Positions 1 to 6,996 of a stretch of 11,328 bases of DNA are shown piece after piece. The notes below the pieces were generated by a model. It worked only from the letters and a program-made list of their open reading frames with translations, searched no databases and was not told the DNA's origin. The stretch lies in the NCBI GenBank assembly GCA_009781525.1, contig WQXZ01000041.1:1-11328 (forward strand), in the 5' to 3' direction. Position 1 is the stretch's first letter. Each line of letters opens with the position of its first letter. The position numbers and the translations under genes are program-made. The DNA is from Coriobacteriia bacterium (lineage in GTDB: Bacteria > Actinomycetota > Coriobacteriia > Coriobacteriales > UBA8131).

Positions 1-123
1 CCATAGACAGTAAGAGATGATCTTCGGTGCTCTCTTCAGGGGTATCCGAGCCAGGCATATCCCTGCTATGACAAACGCCCCGGTCAGGCTCATATTCAAG
101 ACTGTCAGGAAAAGCTTATCCAT
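1..123 (-). CDS. BlaR1/M56-family membrane metallopeptidase, N-terminal part (cut by window edge)
   Basis: Forty-one codons read from an ATG at 123 to the window edge. The protein begins MDKLFLTVLNMSLTGAFVIA and continues with a first hydrophobic helix (about residues 4-23), then a basic stretch containing R26, K30 and R31, and ends ISYCLW. This matches the start typical of BlaR1/MecR1-type M56 peptidases: a short N-terminus, one membrane helix, a basic loop, then a second helix beginning near a conserved Trp. Full-length members are membrane sensors whose cytoplasmic zinc protease inactivates a BlaI-type repressor; many homologues have no proven link to beta-lactams. The HExxH site would lie outside the window, so catalytic competence cannot be judged. 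An AAGGT lies 4 bases before the ATG. It has its own promoter and operator-like repeats and lies 243 bp downstream of the MFS gene on the same strand. No blaI gene is seen immediately upstream. The family call rests on a short N-terminus only. Confidence 0.7.
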   Translation of the reverse strand, partial: MDKLFLTVLNMSLTGAFVIAGICLARIPLKRAPKIISYCLW

Positions 124-161
124 ATTGACCTTCGGTGCCCCTCTCAGGTACTACGATTTTT

Positions 162-202
162 GACTACATTGTCTAGACACGAATAGACTACACCACGTAG
201 AC
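162..202. promoter_or_regulatory. Two operator-like repeats (BlaI-type sites?)
   Basis: Two 17-base sites, 162-178 and 186-202, both read GACTACA-N5-TAGAC on the plus strand and start 24 bases apart. Each is an imperfect dyad with CTAC/GTAG-type half-sites (5 of 6 arm positions pair in the second, 4 of 6 in the first). BlaI/MecI operators are dyads with TACA/TGTA cores, so the resemblance is reasonable but not exact. The 186-202 copy fills the space between the -35 and -10 boxes and overlaps the -10. The 162-178 copy begins at the predicted transcription start. A further CTAC half-site occurs near 150-153. Confidence 0.5.
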
Positions 203-213
203 ATATCTGTCAA
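185..213 (-). promoter_or_regulatory. Promoter of the BlaR1-like gene
   Basis: On the minus strand there is a perfect -35 TTGACA (208-213), a 17-base spacer, and a weak -10 TAGTCT (185-190). Predicted initiation is near 178, giving a leader of about 55 bases before the ATG at 123. The weak -10 box lies within one of the two operator-like repeats, as expected for a repressed promoter. Confidence 0.55.
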
Positions 214-366
214 CAAGCTTTTCTGTGGCTTTGCTGTTGTTACGAAATTGATGACATTGGTGCACCAGCGCTGTGGCTAGTACGTATTGTATGCTAGCGA
301 AAGCACCGCGATTTTATCCACCTGAAAATGGAGCTGGAGGTGTGGCAGTGAACCGCTGAGTATGCT

Positions 367-1617
367 TTAGGCACTTGCGGCTTCGGCATCCTTTTTGATC
401 TGGCTTCGCATAATGAAGAAGACGACTACTGCGGCAATCTCTGCAACAAGAACCACTATCTGAATAGTGCCGACGCTGAAGTTATCGTATAAGAAGCCAA
501 ACAGGGAGCTGCCGATCAGCAGAGCTACGCCGTAGGCGGTATTGAAGATGCCGTAGCCTGTGCCCCTCTTACGCAAAGGAGTGATGTCTGCGATCGCTGA
601 GCGCATGATGGTTTCGTGTGCTCCCATTACTGCGCCGTAGCTAACCAGGCCAATAATGACCAGAGGTACGGAAGAACTAAGGGAGAAAAACGGAATCGCA
701 GCTGTTGCGAAGGGGATGAACAGAAGGGTCAGCAAGCCACTCTGCTTGTTACCTGACTTCTTTTTGACCCTGTCATAGATGAAGCCGATAGCCAGTGCTA
801 TCACTGCATCCACTGCCATCGTTACCGAGTACATGATAGTTATCTGAGCATCCGGCATGACTGCCTGTGCCTTCAGATGATAGCCGATCAGGGCAAACTG
901 GGCGAAGCCTAGTAGCGAAAAGAATGTGAATACAGTGTATATCCAGAACACTTTTGCCAACTTGTCAGACTCAGTGTGAGCAGTCTCTTTTACTTCCATC
1001 AGGTTGTTCTTGGTTACACTTCTAAAAGCCAGATAAACAATCAGCATGAGCAAAATGAATGGGAAGATCATGAACAGGAACCCCTTTTGGTATTCGGGTG
1101 CACCTTGTTTGCCTGTCAGCATGAAAACCACCGAAAAGACCATCGGACCACTGAATGCCCCAAGCTGGTCAAGTGCTTCTTGGAGGCCAAAGGCAAAACC
1201 GGTACCCACTTGGCCTTCAGCAACATGCGAAAGAATCGTATCTTTTGACGGGTTTCTCAGCGCTTTGCCAATGCGCTCGCACATCATCAGAACTACGACG
1301 AATTGCCATGAAGTGGTGAGTCCCATCATCGGAATCACTATTAACATGCCGTATCCTAGAAAAATAAACAGCCAGTACTTCTGGGTTCTGTCAGACGCAG
1401 TACCCGCAAGCAGGCGGAGTGAGTAGGCAAGAAACTCACCCAGGCCGACGATGATGCCAACTGCTGTTGCATTCGCGCCGAGGAGCTGCAGGTATTGTCC
1501 ACTGGCGCTTCGTGCACCTTCATAGACTATGTCACCGAAAAGGCTCACCAATCCAAAGATGATTATGACTTTAACTGCGTTTGAGAAAGTGAATTTCTTT
1601 GTGTTGTCATTTACCAT
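367..1617 (-). CDS. Major facilitator superfamily (MFS) transporter, substrate unknown
   Basis: This encodes a 416-residue integral membrane protein with about 12 hydrophobic segments in two halves joined by a charged loop (around residues 205-220). The loop after helix 2 carries an MFS motif A variant, RLLAGTASDRTQKYW. After helix 4 comes ERIGKALRNPSKD and then GLQEALDQLGAFSGP, a pattern of one group of bacterial and archaeal MFS proteins of uncharacterised substrate. The second half has RKRGTGYGIFNTAYG before helix 11. The length is normal for MFS. The ATG at 1617 is chosen because GAGGGA lies 5 bases upstream; a GTG at 1662 in the same frame would lie almost at the predicted transcription start. 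The stop is TAA at 367. It is probably monocistronic from the promoter at 1672-1700. Family assignment is firm; substrate (drug, metabolite or other) cannot be told. Confidence 0.9.
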   Translation of the reverse strand: MVNDNTKKFTFSNAVKVIIIFGLVSLFGDIVYEGARSASGQYLQLLGANATAVGIIVGLGEFLAYSLRLLAGTASDRTQKYWLFIFLGYGMLIVIPMMGLTTSWQFVVVLMMCERIGKALRNPSKDTILSHVAEGQVGTGFAFGLQEALDQLGAFSGPMVFSVVFMLTGKQGAPEYQKGFLFMIFPFILLMLIVYLAFRSVTKNNLMEVKETAHTESDKLAKVFWIYTVFTFFSLLGFAQFALIGYHLKAQAVMPDAQITIMYSVTMAVDAVIALAIGFIYDRVKKKSGNKQSGLLTLLFIPFATAAIPFFSLSSSVPLVIIGLVSYGAVMGAHETIMRSAIADITPLRKRGTGYGIFNTAYGVALLIGSSLFGFLYDNFSVGTIQIVVLVAEIAAVVVFFIMRSQIKKDAEAASA

Positions 1618-1645
1618 GGTTTTCCCTCTTTTAGAATAGTCGCTC

Positions 1646-1659
1646 CCGATATGTATCGG
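1646..1659. promoter_or_regulatory. Palindromic putative operator in the MFS leader
   Basis: CCGATA-TG-TATCGG is a dyad with perfect 6-base arms and a 2-base centre. It lies about 6 bases downstream of the predicted transcription start and about 29 bases upstream of the ATG. The position suits a repressor that blocks early elongation or promoter clearance. No regulator gene is adjacent, so the cognate protein is unknown. Confidence 0.45.
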
Positions 1660-1671
1660 CACCTAACTATT

Positions 1672-1700
1672 ATTCTACTGAGAGGCGTATGGTGTGTCAA
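1672..1700 (-). promoter_or_regulatory. Sigma-70-type promoter of the MFS gene
   Basis: On the minus strand a perfect TTGACA (1695-1700) is followed by a 17-base spacer and TAGAAT (1672-1677, 5 of 6 matches to consensus). Initiation near 1665 would give a leader of about 48 bases. This is the best promoter match found in the window. Confidence 0.75.
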
Positions 1701-1710
1701 TGGTTTTTGC

Positions 1711-1811
1711 AGTGCGGGCTGCGAGCCGTGCTGCAAGCGCGCAGGCGCGGGCGGCGGCCAAGCGGGCGGGTCTCGCAGCGGGCGGCGGGCGCGAGCGGCG
1801 GGCCTCGCAGC
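1711..1811. repeat. GC-rich repeated intergenic island 1
   Basis: A very GC-rich non-coding block lies between the dnaE stop and the MFS promoter. It contains a near-identical 15-base direct repeat, GGCGGG(T/C)CTCGCAGC, at 1765-1779 and 1797-1811. An inverted copy of the 8-base core, GCTGCGAG, is at 1718-1725, so long-range hairpins are possible. No T-run follows on the minus strand, so it is not a standard terminator for dnaE. It shares CGCAGCGGGCGGCGG (1774-1788) with the island at 10678-10832. Confidence 0.6.
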
Positions 1812-4800
1812 CTAGGCGCCGCGGAGCAGGCGTTCGCGCAGGCGGCCTAGCGCCATTGTCAGTTCCTGAGAGCGTCCGTCTACGGTTAGCCAGATGCTTG
1901 CCCTGGTACGTGAGCCGTCACTGTTCTCCAAAACCACTGAGAAGTTATCTCTACCGGGGTAACGCTTGCAGATCTGTAGAAGCTCGTAGCTGGTCTCCTG
2001 GCTGAGGTTCTTGCTGGGTATCGAGAACTCTACTGAAGTCGGTTCGTCCAGCGCACCTTCCAGGCTGAGCTGCCTAACAGTCGAAACCAGGAACTGATGA
2101 CCACGGTCGGATGACTCGTAGCGACCACTCAGACTCACCACGACGTCGTTTTGTAGCAGCTCTTCTACTTGCTCGAAATAGGTGGGAAATATTATGCAGT
2201 CAATCGAGCCCGAGTTATCCTCCAGGGTGAATCGAGCCATACGCTTGCCCTCACGGGAGTTAGAATATGACAAGCGGGCAACCATGCCAGCAAGGTTAAT
2301 GTACTTCGCTGTCGGAATACCATTAGAGCCTGCCATCTGGATTGAGTCCTCAGTGTCTCCTGGCGCTCCATCTTCGTCATCTGATGCAACACCTTCATCC
2401 GCAGGGCTGTTCATGAACACCGACAGCGGGCAATCGCGCGCAGATTCCAGTAAGGTCTGGTATGGCCTGAGCGGGTGGTCGGTAACATACATTCCCAGTG
2501 CTTCGCGCTCAAAACCAAGTAGCGTGCGTGCGTCCCACTCAACACCATCAGGATCTGGGATTGTTTCAATGAACACTGGATCAACATCGTTTTTACCATC
2601 AGCTTCACCCATGAAAGCATCGAACAATGAAACCTGGCCCTCAGCTGTGTCTCTCTGACGTTTTGCGGCAGTCTCCATCAGCTTGTCGACCTCGATAAAA
2701 CGCATCAACTGTCGACGTGTATAACCGGTCGAATCAAAAGCACCACACTTCACCAGCGCTTCAACTGTGCGTTTATTCGCTGAGGAGTTGCTGACACGAT
2801 TGACAAAATCGTGCAACGATTTGAATGCTCCTCCGCGCTCACGCTCAGTGATAATCGCTGCTGCTGCGATTCCCCCTACTCCTTTGACTCCGGCTAAGCC
2901 AAAGCGGATGCCTTCAGGTAGAGGTGTGAATTCTTGTCCAGATGAATTGATATCTGGCTGAAGAACCTCGATTCCTGATTGCTTGCTTGCTGCGATGTAC
3001 TGGATCAGGCGATCAGAGTTACCGATATAGCTGGTCAGCACTGCTGCCATATATTCAGTAGGAAAGTAGGCCTTAAACCAGGCGGTCCGCATGGTAAGGA
3101 TGGCGTAAGCGGCAGAATGCGACTTGTTGAAGGCGTACTCGGCAAAGCCAACGACATCATCCCAGATGCGCTGGGCGATCTGGGCCGAGTAGCCGTTGCT
3201 TTGGGCTCCCCGCATCCAGTGATCCTTCATGGTCTCTTCGGTGCCGTCTGACCAGTGCTCGATCTTCTCCACCATTAAGGCTTTGTCCTTTTTGCCCATG
3301 GCTTTGCGAAGCCTGTCACTCTCGCCGGCGGTGAATCCGCACATCGTCATTGAGATGCGCATGACCTGCTCCTGGAAGACCATCAGGCCGTATGTCTCTT
3401 CGAGAATCGGACGGAGGCGCTCGTCATAGAAGGTAACCTCGCGGCGTTCGAGCTTGCTTTCGACGAAACTATTGACCACGCCAGCCTGAATCGGACCGGG
3501 GCGATATAGCGCGAGTACAGCGGTGATGTCTTCGTAGCGGTCGGTCTGCATACGGCGAAGAATCGAGGTCATGCCCTCGCTTTCGACCTGGAAGACTCCA
3601 GCGGTTTCGCCGTTTGCCAGCAACTCCATGGCTTTGGGGTCGTTTACCGGTAAAGTCTCAGGATCGATGTCACGCCCGTGGTTGATGCGAACGAACTCGC
3701 GTACCTTCATCAATACGTTCAAGGTGCGCAGGCCAAGGAAGTCCATCTTCAGGAGGCCGAGCTCGGCATTGCGCACACCATCGTACTGGGTGATCACCAT
3801 GCCGCCCTTACTATCGAACTTGACAGGGATGTGGTTGTCAACGTCATCTGGGCAGATGATTACTGCCGAGGCGTGAACTCCCTCACCGCGAATCGATCCT
3901 TCCAGCTTCAGAGCAGCGTCTATCACACGCTGAGCATCCGGTTCGCCGTCATAGAGACTGACCAGGTTCTGGTTGTATTGCTCTTTGTTCTTGCTCTCAT
4001 CCTTGTGTTTTCCCAGGCTGGCGGCCAGCGACACATCGGGACCGAATGGTATCAGTCTTGAGATCCTAGCGCCTAAAGAAATCGGATAATCAAGCACGCG
4101 GGTTGCATCAACCACAGCCTGCTTGGCTTTCAGTGTATTAAAGGTGACTACATGGGCAACGCTGCGCTGGCCGTATTGCTCTCGCAGGTGCTCAATAACA
4201 TCGAAGCGCCCATCTTCGTCAAAGTCGATGTCGATGTCGGGCATCTCTTCGCGCTCCATAGACAGAAAGCGCTCGAAAATCAAGCCGTTTGCCAAAGGAT
4301 CTAGCGACGTAATACCTAGTGCGTAGGCGATAATCGACCCTGCAGCACTACCGCGACCTGGTCCTACACCCACACCATTTCGGCGAGCCCATGCACAGAA
4401 TTCCTCAACAACCAGGAAGTAGACCGCAAAGCCCTTCTCGCAGATAATGCGATACTCGTGCTCGAATTGCGCCATGACAGGTTCCGGAATCGGATCACCA
4501 TAAAGGCGCTTCAACCCAGCCAGTGACTCCTGGCGAAGTTTGCTTTCGTTGGTCTCGCCCACCTGCAGTGGAACCGCAGGAAAAACATAGTCGCGACTCA
4601 GAAGGTCGTCTTCGATCTTCTGCGCGATCTCTAAGGTTGTATCGCAAGACTCAGGATAGTCACGCATCGCCTCGCGCATCTCTTCTTCGGTCTTCATGTA
4701 GAACTGGTCGTTAGAGAAACGCATACGGTCCGGGTCGTCCAGCCGACTGGCTGTGCCTATGCAGAGCATCAGATCCTGAGTAGTTGCGTCATCACGGGTC

Positions 4801-5489
4801 AGATAGTGAAAATCGTTAGTTGCCACTGTCTTCAAGCCAAGCTCACCAGCCAACCTGGTAAGCTCACGATTCAGCTCCATCTGGCTGATACTGCTCGAAA
4901 GCACAATGCCTGACTCCTGCATGTCAACCGAACGCTTCATATCATCAGGAGTGACCACGATACCCTGGTTCTGCAGTTCGATGTAGAAATCACCCGCAGT
5001 AAAAAGCTCGCTGAACCGCTCTGCCCATTGCCGGGCATCCTCTGGTTGCTGGCCAAGCAGCTTCTGCGCTACGATACCGCTGATGCAAGCTGATGTACCT
5101 ATCAGACCTTCCGAGAATTCCGCCAGACTCTCCAAGGTTACACGCGGCTTGTAGTAAAAACCTTCGATTGCCGAACGCGAAACAAGCCTGACCAGATTCT
5201 GATAGCCGATGCGATTCCGCGCCAGTAAAATCAGGTGATAAAGCTCCGGCTTGCGATCACGCCTGAGCTCACTATCCGGTGTGAAATAAACCTCGCAACC
5301 GACAATCGGCTTCACCCCCGCCTTCTGACAGGCTTCATAAAAAGCCGGAACGCCATACATGAAGCCGTGATCAGTCAGCGCTACTGCTCCCATCTCAAGC
5401 TCAGCCGCGCGCTTTGCCATGCTGTCAACACGAGTCGCGCCATCGAGCAGAGAATACTCGCTATGATTATGAAGATGAACGAAGGCCAT
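1812..5489 (-). CDS. dnaE: DNA polymerase III subunit alpha (DnaE), replicative polymerase
   Basis: This encodes the catalytic subunit of the replicative polymerase, 1225 residues, slightly longer than the roughly 1160 of E. coli DnaE. The N-terminal PHP domain (about 1-270) begins HLHNHSEYSLLDG and retains VALTDHG (about 36-42), GCEVYF (64-69) and NDFHYL (225-230), so its metal-binding residues look intact. An intact PHP site is compatible with intrinsic proofreading, as known for actinobacterial DnaE1. Polymerase motifs follow: PGRGSAAGS (377-385), PDIDIDF (417-423, catalytic aspartates) and KMDFLGL (581-587, third catalytic Asp). Helix-hairpin-helix segments and an OB fold (about 1064-1143) complete the order. 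There is no inserted 3'-5' exonuclease, so it is not PolC. The ATG at 5489 is chosen because homology starts there and GGTGA lies 4 bases upstream; the in-frame extension to 5573 overlaps the upstream gene. The regulator gene ends 4 bases before it. Confidence 0.96.
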   Translation of the reverse strand: MAFVHLHNHSEYSLLDGATRVDSMAKRAAELEMGAVALTDHGFMYGVPAFYEACQKAGVKPIVGCEVYFTPDSELRRDRKPELYHLILLARNRIGYQNLVRLVSRSAIEGFYYKPRVTLESLAEFSEGLIGTSACISGIVAQKLLGQQPEDARQWAERFSELFTAGDFYIELQNQGIVVTPDDMKRSVDMQESGIVLSSSISQMELNRELTRLAGELGLKTVATNDFHYLTRDDATTQDLMLCIGTASRLDDPDRMRFSNDQFYMKTEEEMREAMRDYPESCDTTLEIAQKIEDDLLSRDYVFPAVPLQVGETNESKLRQESLAGLKRLYGDPIPEPVMAQFEHEYRIICEKGFAVYFLVVEEFCAWARRNGVGVGPGRGSAAGSIIAYALGITSLDPLANGLIFERFLSMEREEMPDIDIDFDEDGRFDVIEHLREQYGQRSVAHVVTFNTLKAKQAVVDATRVLDYPISLGARISRLIPFGPDVSLAASLGKHKDESKNKEQYNQNLVSLYDGEPDAQRVIDAALKLEGSIRGEGVHASAVIICPDDVDNHIPVKFDSKGGMVITQYDGVRNAELGLLKMDFLGLRTLNVLMKVREFVRINHGRDIDPETLPVNDPKAMELLANGETAGVFQVESEGMTSILRRMQTDRYEDITAVLALYRPGPIQAGVVNSFVESKLERREVTFYDERLRPILEETYGLMVFQEQVMRISMTMCGFTAGESDRLRKAMGKKDKALMVEKIEHWSDGTEETMKDHWMRGAQSNGYSAQIAQRIWDDVVGFAEYAFNKSHSAAYAILTMRTAWFKAYFPTEYMAAVLTSYIGNSDRLIQYIAASKQSGIEVLQPDINSSGQEFTPLPEGIRFGLAGVKGVGGIAAAAIITERERGGAFKSLHDFVNRVSNSSANKRTVEALVKCGAFDSTGYTRRQLMRFIEVDKLMETAAKRQRDTAEGQVSLFDAFMGEADGKNDVDPVFIETIPDPDGVEWDARTLLGFEREALGMYVTDHPLRPYQTLLESARDCPLSVFMNSPADEGVASDDEDGAPGDTEDSIQMAGSNGIPTAKYINLAGMVARLSYSNSREGKRMARFTLEDNSGSIDCIIFPTYFEQVEELLQNDVVVSLSGRYESSDRGHQFLVSTVRQLSLEGALDEPTSVEFSIPSKNLSQETSYELLQICKRYPGRDNFSVVLENSDGSRTRASIWLTVDGRSQELTMALGRLRERLLRGA

Positions 5490-5493
5490 CGTC

Positions 5494-5877
5494 TCACCGA
5501 CCGCCAGCAGCAGGATTATTCTGCCCGCTGATTCCCCTGCTTTGTGCAACCAGCTCAGCCAAAGACGCCTCATCAGCTACTCGATCCTGCTGGTCAAGCC
5601 CAAAAACCGTCCTATAACCGCCAGCCCCATGGTTGATACACTTAGAAACCCGCGCAATAGTGGTCGCCGAAGACCCTGTCGCTTCCTGGATCTTCAGATA
5701 CGAAGCGCCCTGAGCCAGCATTTTGGCAACATCAAGTCTTGTAGCCATCTCAGTCGTCTCTCGTATCGTGCAAAGATCAGTCATCAGATTCGCAATCTGG
5801 TCTGGGTCTGTGATTTCTGCAAATGTCTTATAAAGAAAAGTTAACTGCTCGATCGAAGCTGTTTTATTCTTAACCAT
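5494..5877 (-). CDS. TrpR-like (YerC/YecD-type) transcriptional regulator
   Basis: This is a 127-residue all-helical protein of the TrpR superfamily. The pattern LYKTFAEITDPDQIANLMTD (about 15-34), RETTEMATRLDVAKML (39-54) and a helix-turn-helix GASYLKIQEATGSSATTIAR (57-76) is that of the YerC/YecD group rather than of E. coli TrpR. The last 35 or so residues form a polar extension beyond the usual domain. The ATG at 5877 is preferred: GGGAG lies 5 bases upstream. An in-frame GTG at 5913 falls within a few bases of the predicted transcription start. It lies directly upstream of dnaE with a 4-base gap, and the dnaE ribosome binding site overlaps its stop codon, so translation is probably coupled. 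In B. subtilis the homologue yerC sits just upstream of pcrB-pcrA-ligA, also near replication and repair genes. The ligand is unknown; tryptophan binding should not be assumed. Confidence 0.88.
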   Translation of the reverse strand: MVKNKTASIEQLTFLYKTFAEITDPDQIANLMTDLCTIRETTEMATRLDVAKMLAQGASYLKIQEATGSSATTIARVSKCINHGAGGYRTVFGLDQQDRVADEASLAELVAQSRGISGQNNPAAGGR

Positions 5878-5921
5878 GAAGGCTCCCAAATCGTTTATCA
5901 AAGTCGCTTGCACTACGTCTC

Positions 5922-5930
5922 ATTGTAGCA
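5922..5930 (-). promoter_or_regulatory. Extended -10 promoter element of the regulator-dnaE operon
   Basis: On the minus strand TGCTACAAT is an extended -10 (TGn followed by TACAAT, 5 of 6 to consensus). No convincing -35 is seen at 16-18 bases, which is common with extended -10 promoters. Initiation near 5915 would leave about 38 bases before the ATG at 5877. Confidence 0.5.
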
Positions 5931-5944
5931 AGAATTCTGCTACA
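5924..5944. promoter_or_regulatory. 21-base dyad, putative operator of the regulator-dnaE operon
   Basis: TGTAGCA-N7-TGCTACA has perfect 7-base arms and a 7-base centre AGAATTC. It overlaps the predicted -10 element, an ideal site for repression of the TrpR-like gene and dnaE. It is also about 74 bases upstream of the divergent dehydrogenase start, so it could influence both directions. Autoregulation by the TrpR-like protein is an inference from position. Confidence 0.55.
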
Positions 5945-5981
5945 GTCTGGTTAACTTAGCCGTAACAGATTATTGTTTTTA

Positions 5982-5990
5982 TGTGGATAA
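5982..5990 (-). promoter_or_regulatory. Perfect DnaA-box match
   Basis: TTATCCACA on the minus strand matches the classical DnaA box consensus exactly. It lies in the intergenic region between the dehydrogenase start and the regulator-dnaE promoter. A single 9-mer can occur by chance. A one-mismatch relative (TTATCCACC) is at 314-322. Confidence 0.35.
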
Positions 5991-6017
5991 GACCTCTCTG
6001 GTGTAAAGGAGAATGAT

Positions 6018-6968
6018 ATGCGAGCAGTAGTGTTTTCTGATGGTCAAGTCAGATATGTCACCGACCAGCCAAAGCCAGTTGCCCAAGAAAACGAGAGCCT
6101 GGTCAGAATTGAGTTGTCTGCAATATGCAGCACCGATCGTGAGATCCTGCGTGGATATAGACCTGACTTCAGCGGCGTTCTTGGGCATGAATTCGTCGGG
6201 ATAGTAGAACAGAGTGGTACTGCAAGCCTGGTCGGTCAACGCGTTGTCGGTGAGATCAATCTCAGCTGCGGCCAATGTCTCTACTGCCAGAGTGGTCGCC
6301 CTCATCACTGCTCGGAGCGGCAAACCCTGGGTATCAATAACAAGGATGGTAGCTTTGCAGACTTCATCACGCTGCCAACCGAACTGCTTTGGCCGGTTGG
6401 AACTGACATTACTTCAGAACAGGCAGTCTATACGGAGCCTCTGGCTGCAGCCTTGCGGATCACCGAGCAGGTCTCTTTTTCTGATGGTATACCGGTAGGA
6501 ATCGTTGGCGATGGCAGGCTTGCCTTGATGATATGCCAGGTTCTGGCTGCGAGAACCAATGCCCGGATCACTGTTATTGGCAGGCATACTGAGAAGCTTA
6601 GACTTTTTGCACCATTCGCCGAGACCGCTTTGGAACCAGACGCAGACTCCACTGCAATAGAAAGCTTCGAAGTCGTAATTGATGCAACTGGTAATCCATC
6701 TGCTCTTGCGCGCTCAATCAGCCTGACCAGGTCTGAAGGTACATTGGTGATGAAAAGTACCTATGCTGAACAGGCTCTGATTGATATCAGCGAAATCGTT
6801 GTACGAGAGATCACAATCGTCGGTTCACGCTGCGGTCCGTTTCAACCTTCGCTCGATTTGCTGAGTAGCAAAAAGGTAGCTCTGCCCGAGCTAGAGCTGC
6901 ACCATCCAGAAGACTTTACTGCTGCATTCGGCTCGCAAGCTTTCAAGTCAGCGCTTGACTTTCGGTAA
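6018..6968 (+). CDS. Zinc-type medium-chain dehydrogenase/reductase (alcohol dehydrogenase-like)
   Basis: This 316-residue protein of the MDR superfamily is a little shorter than the usual 340-350. The N-terminal GroES-like domain holds the catalytic zinc ligands C37, H57-E58 (GHE motif) and E140. It also holds the structural zinc set C84, C87, C90 and C98 with spacing CxxCxxCx7C. The Rossmann domain starts at about 159 with VGIVGDGRLAL, where the usual third Gly of GxGxxG is replaced by Ala. DATGNP (about 220-225) is also typical. It probably oxidises or reduces an alcohol, polyol or amino-alcohol substrate with NAD(P); the substrate cannot be told. AAAGGAG at 6005-6011 is 6 bases before the ATG. 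It is divergent from the TrpR-like gene and convergent with clpX, with 28 bases between stops and no clear terminator in that gap. Confidence 0.88.
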   Translation: MRAVVFSDGQVRYVTDQPKPVAQENESLVRIELSAICSTDREILRGYRPDFSGVLGHEFVGIVEQSGTASLVGQRVVGEINLSCGQCLYCQSGRPHHCSERQTLGINNKDGSFADFITLPTELLWPVGTDITSEQAVYTEPLAAALRITEQVSFSDGIPVGIVGDGRLALMICQVLAARTNARITVIGRHTEKLRLFAPFAETALEPDADSTAIESFEVVIDATGNPSALARSISLTRSEGTLVMKSTYAEQALIDISEIVVREITIVGSRCGPFQPSLDLLSSKKVALPELELHHPEDFTAAFGSQAFKSALDFR

Positions 6969-6996
6969 AGCGCGGAGGTGCGAGCAAAGCTGCAGC

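Noticed and set aside
240..300. Terminator downstream of the MFS gene
   Set aside because: A GCTAG/CTAGC dyad with a bulged extension is present at about 273-296, but it is short and not followed by a T-run on the minus strand.
1694..2005. Plus-strand 103-residue Arg/Ala-rich frame across GC island 1 and the 3' end of dnaE
   Set aside because: Antisense to dnaE for more than half its length and compositionally driven by the island; no family resemblance.
5490..5573. Upstream N-terminal extension of DnaE (28 extra residues)
   Set aside because: The extension lies within the regulator gene; DnaE homology begins at the ATG at 5489, which has its own GGTGA site.
5979..6323. Minus-strand 114-residue frame antisense to the dehydrogenase
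   Set aside because: Fully shadowed by the well-supported plus-strand gene with all zinc ligands; no domain recognised.
6969..6996. Terminator between the convergent dehydrogenase and clpX genes
   Set aside because: Only a short GCTGCAGC palindrome and no T-run on either strand.
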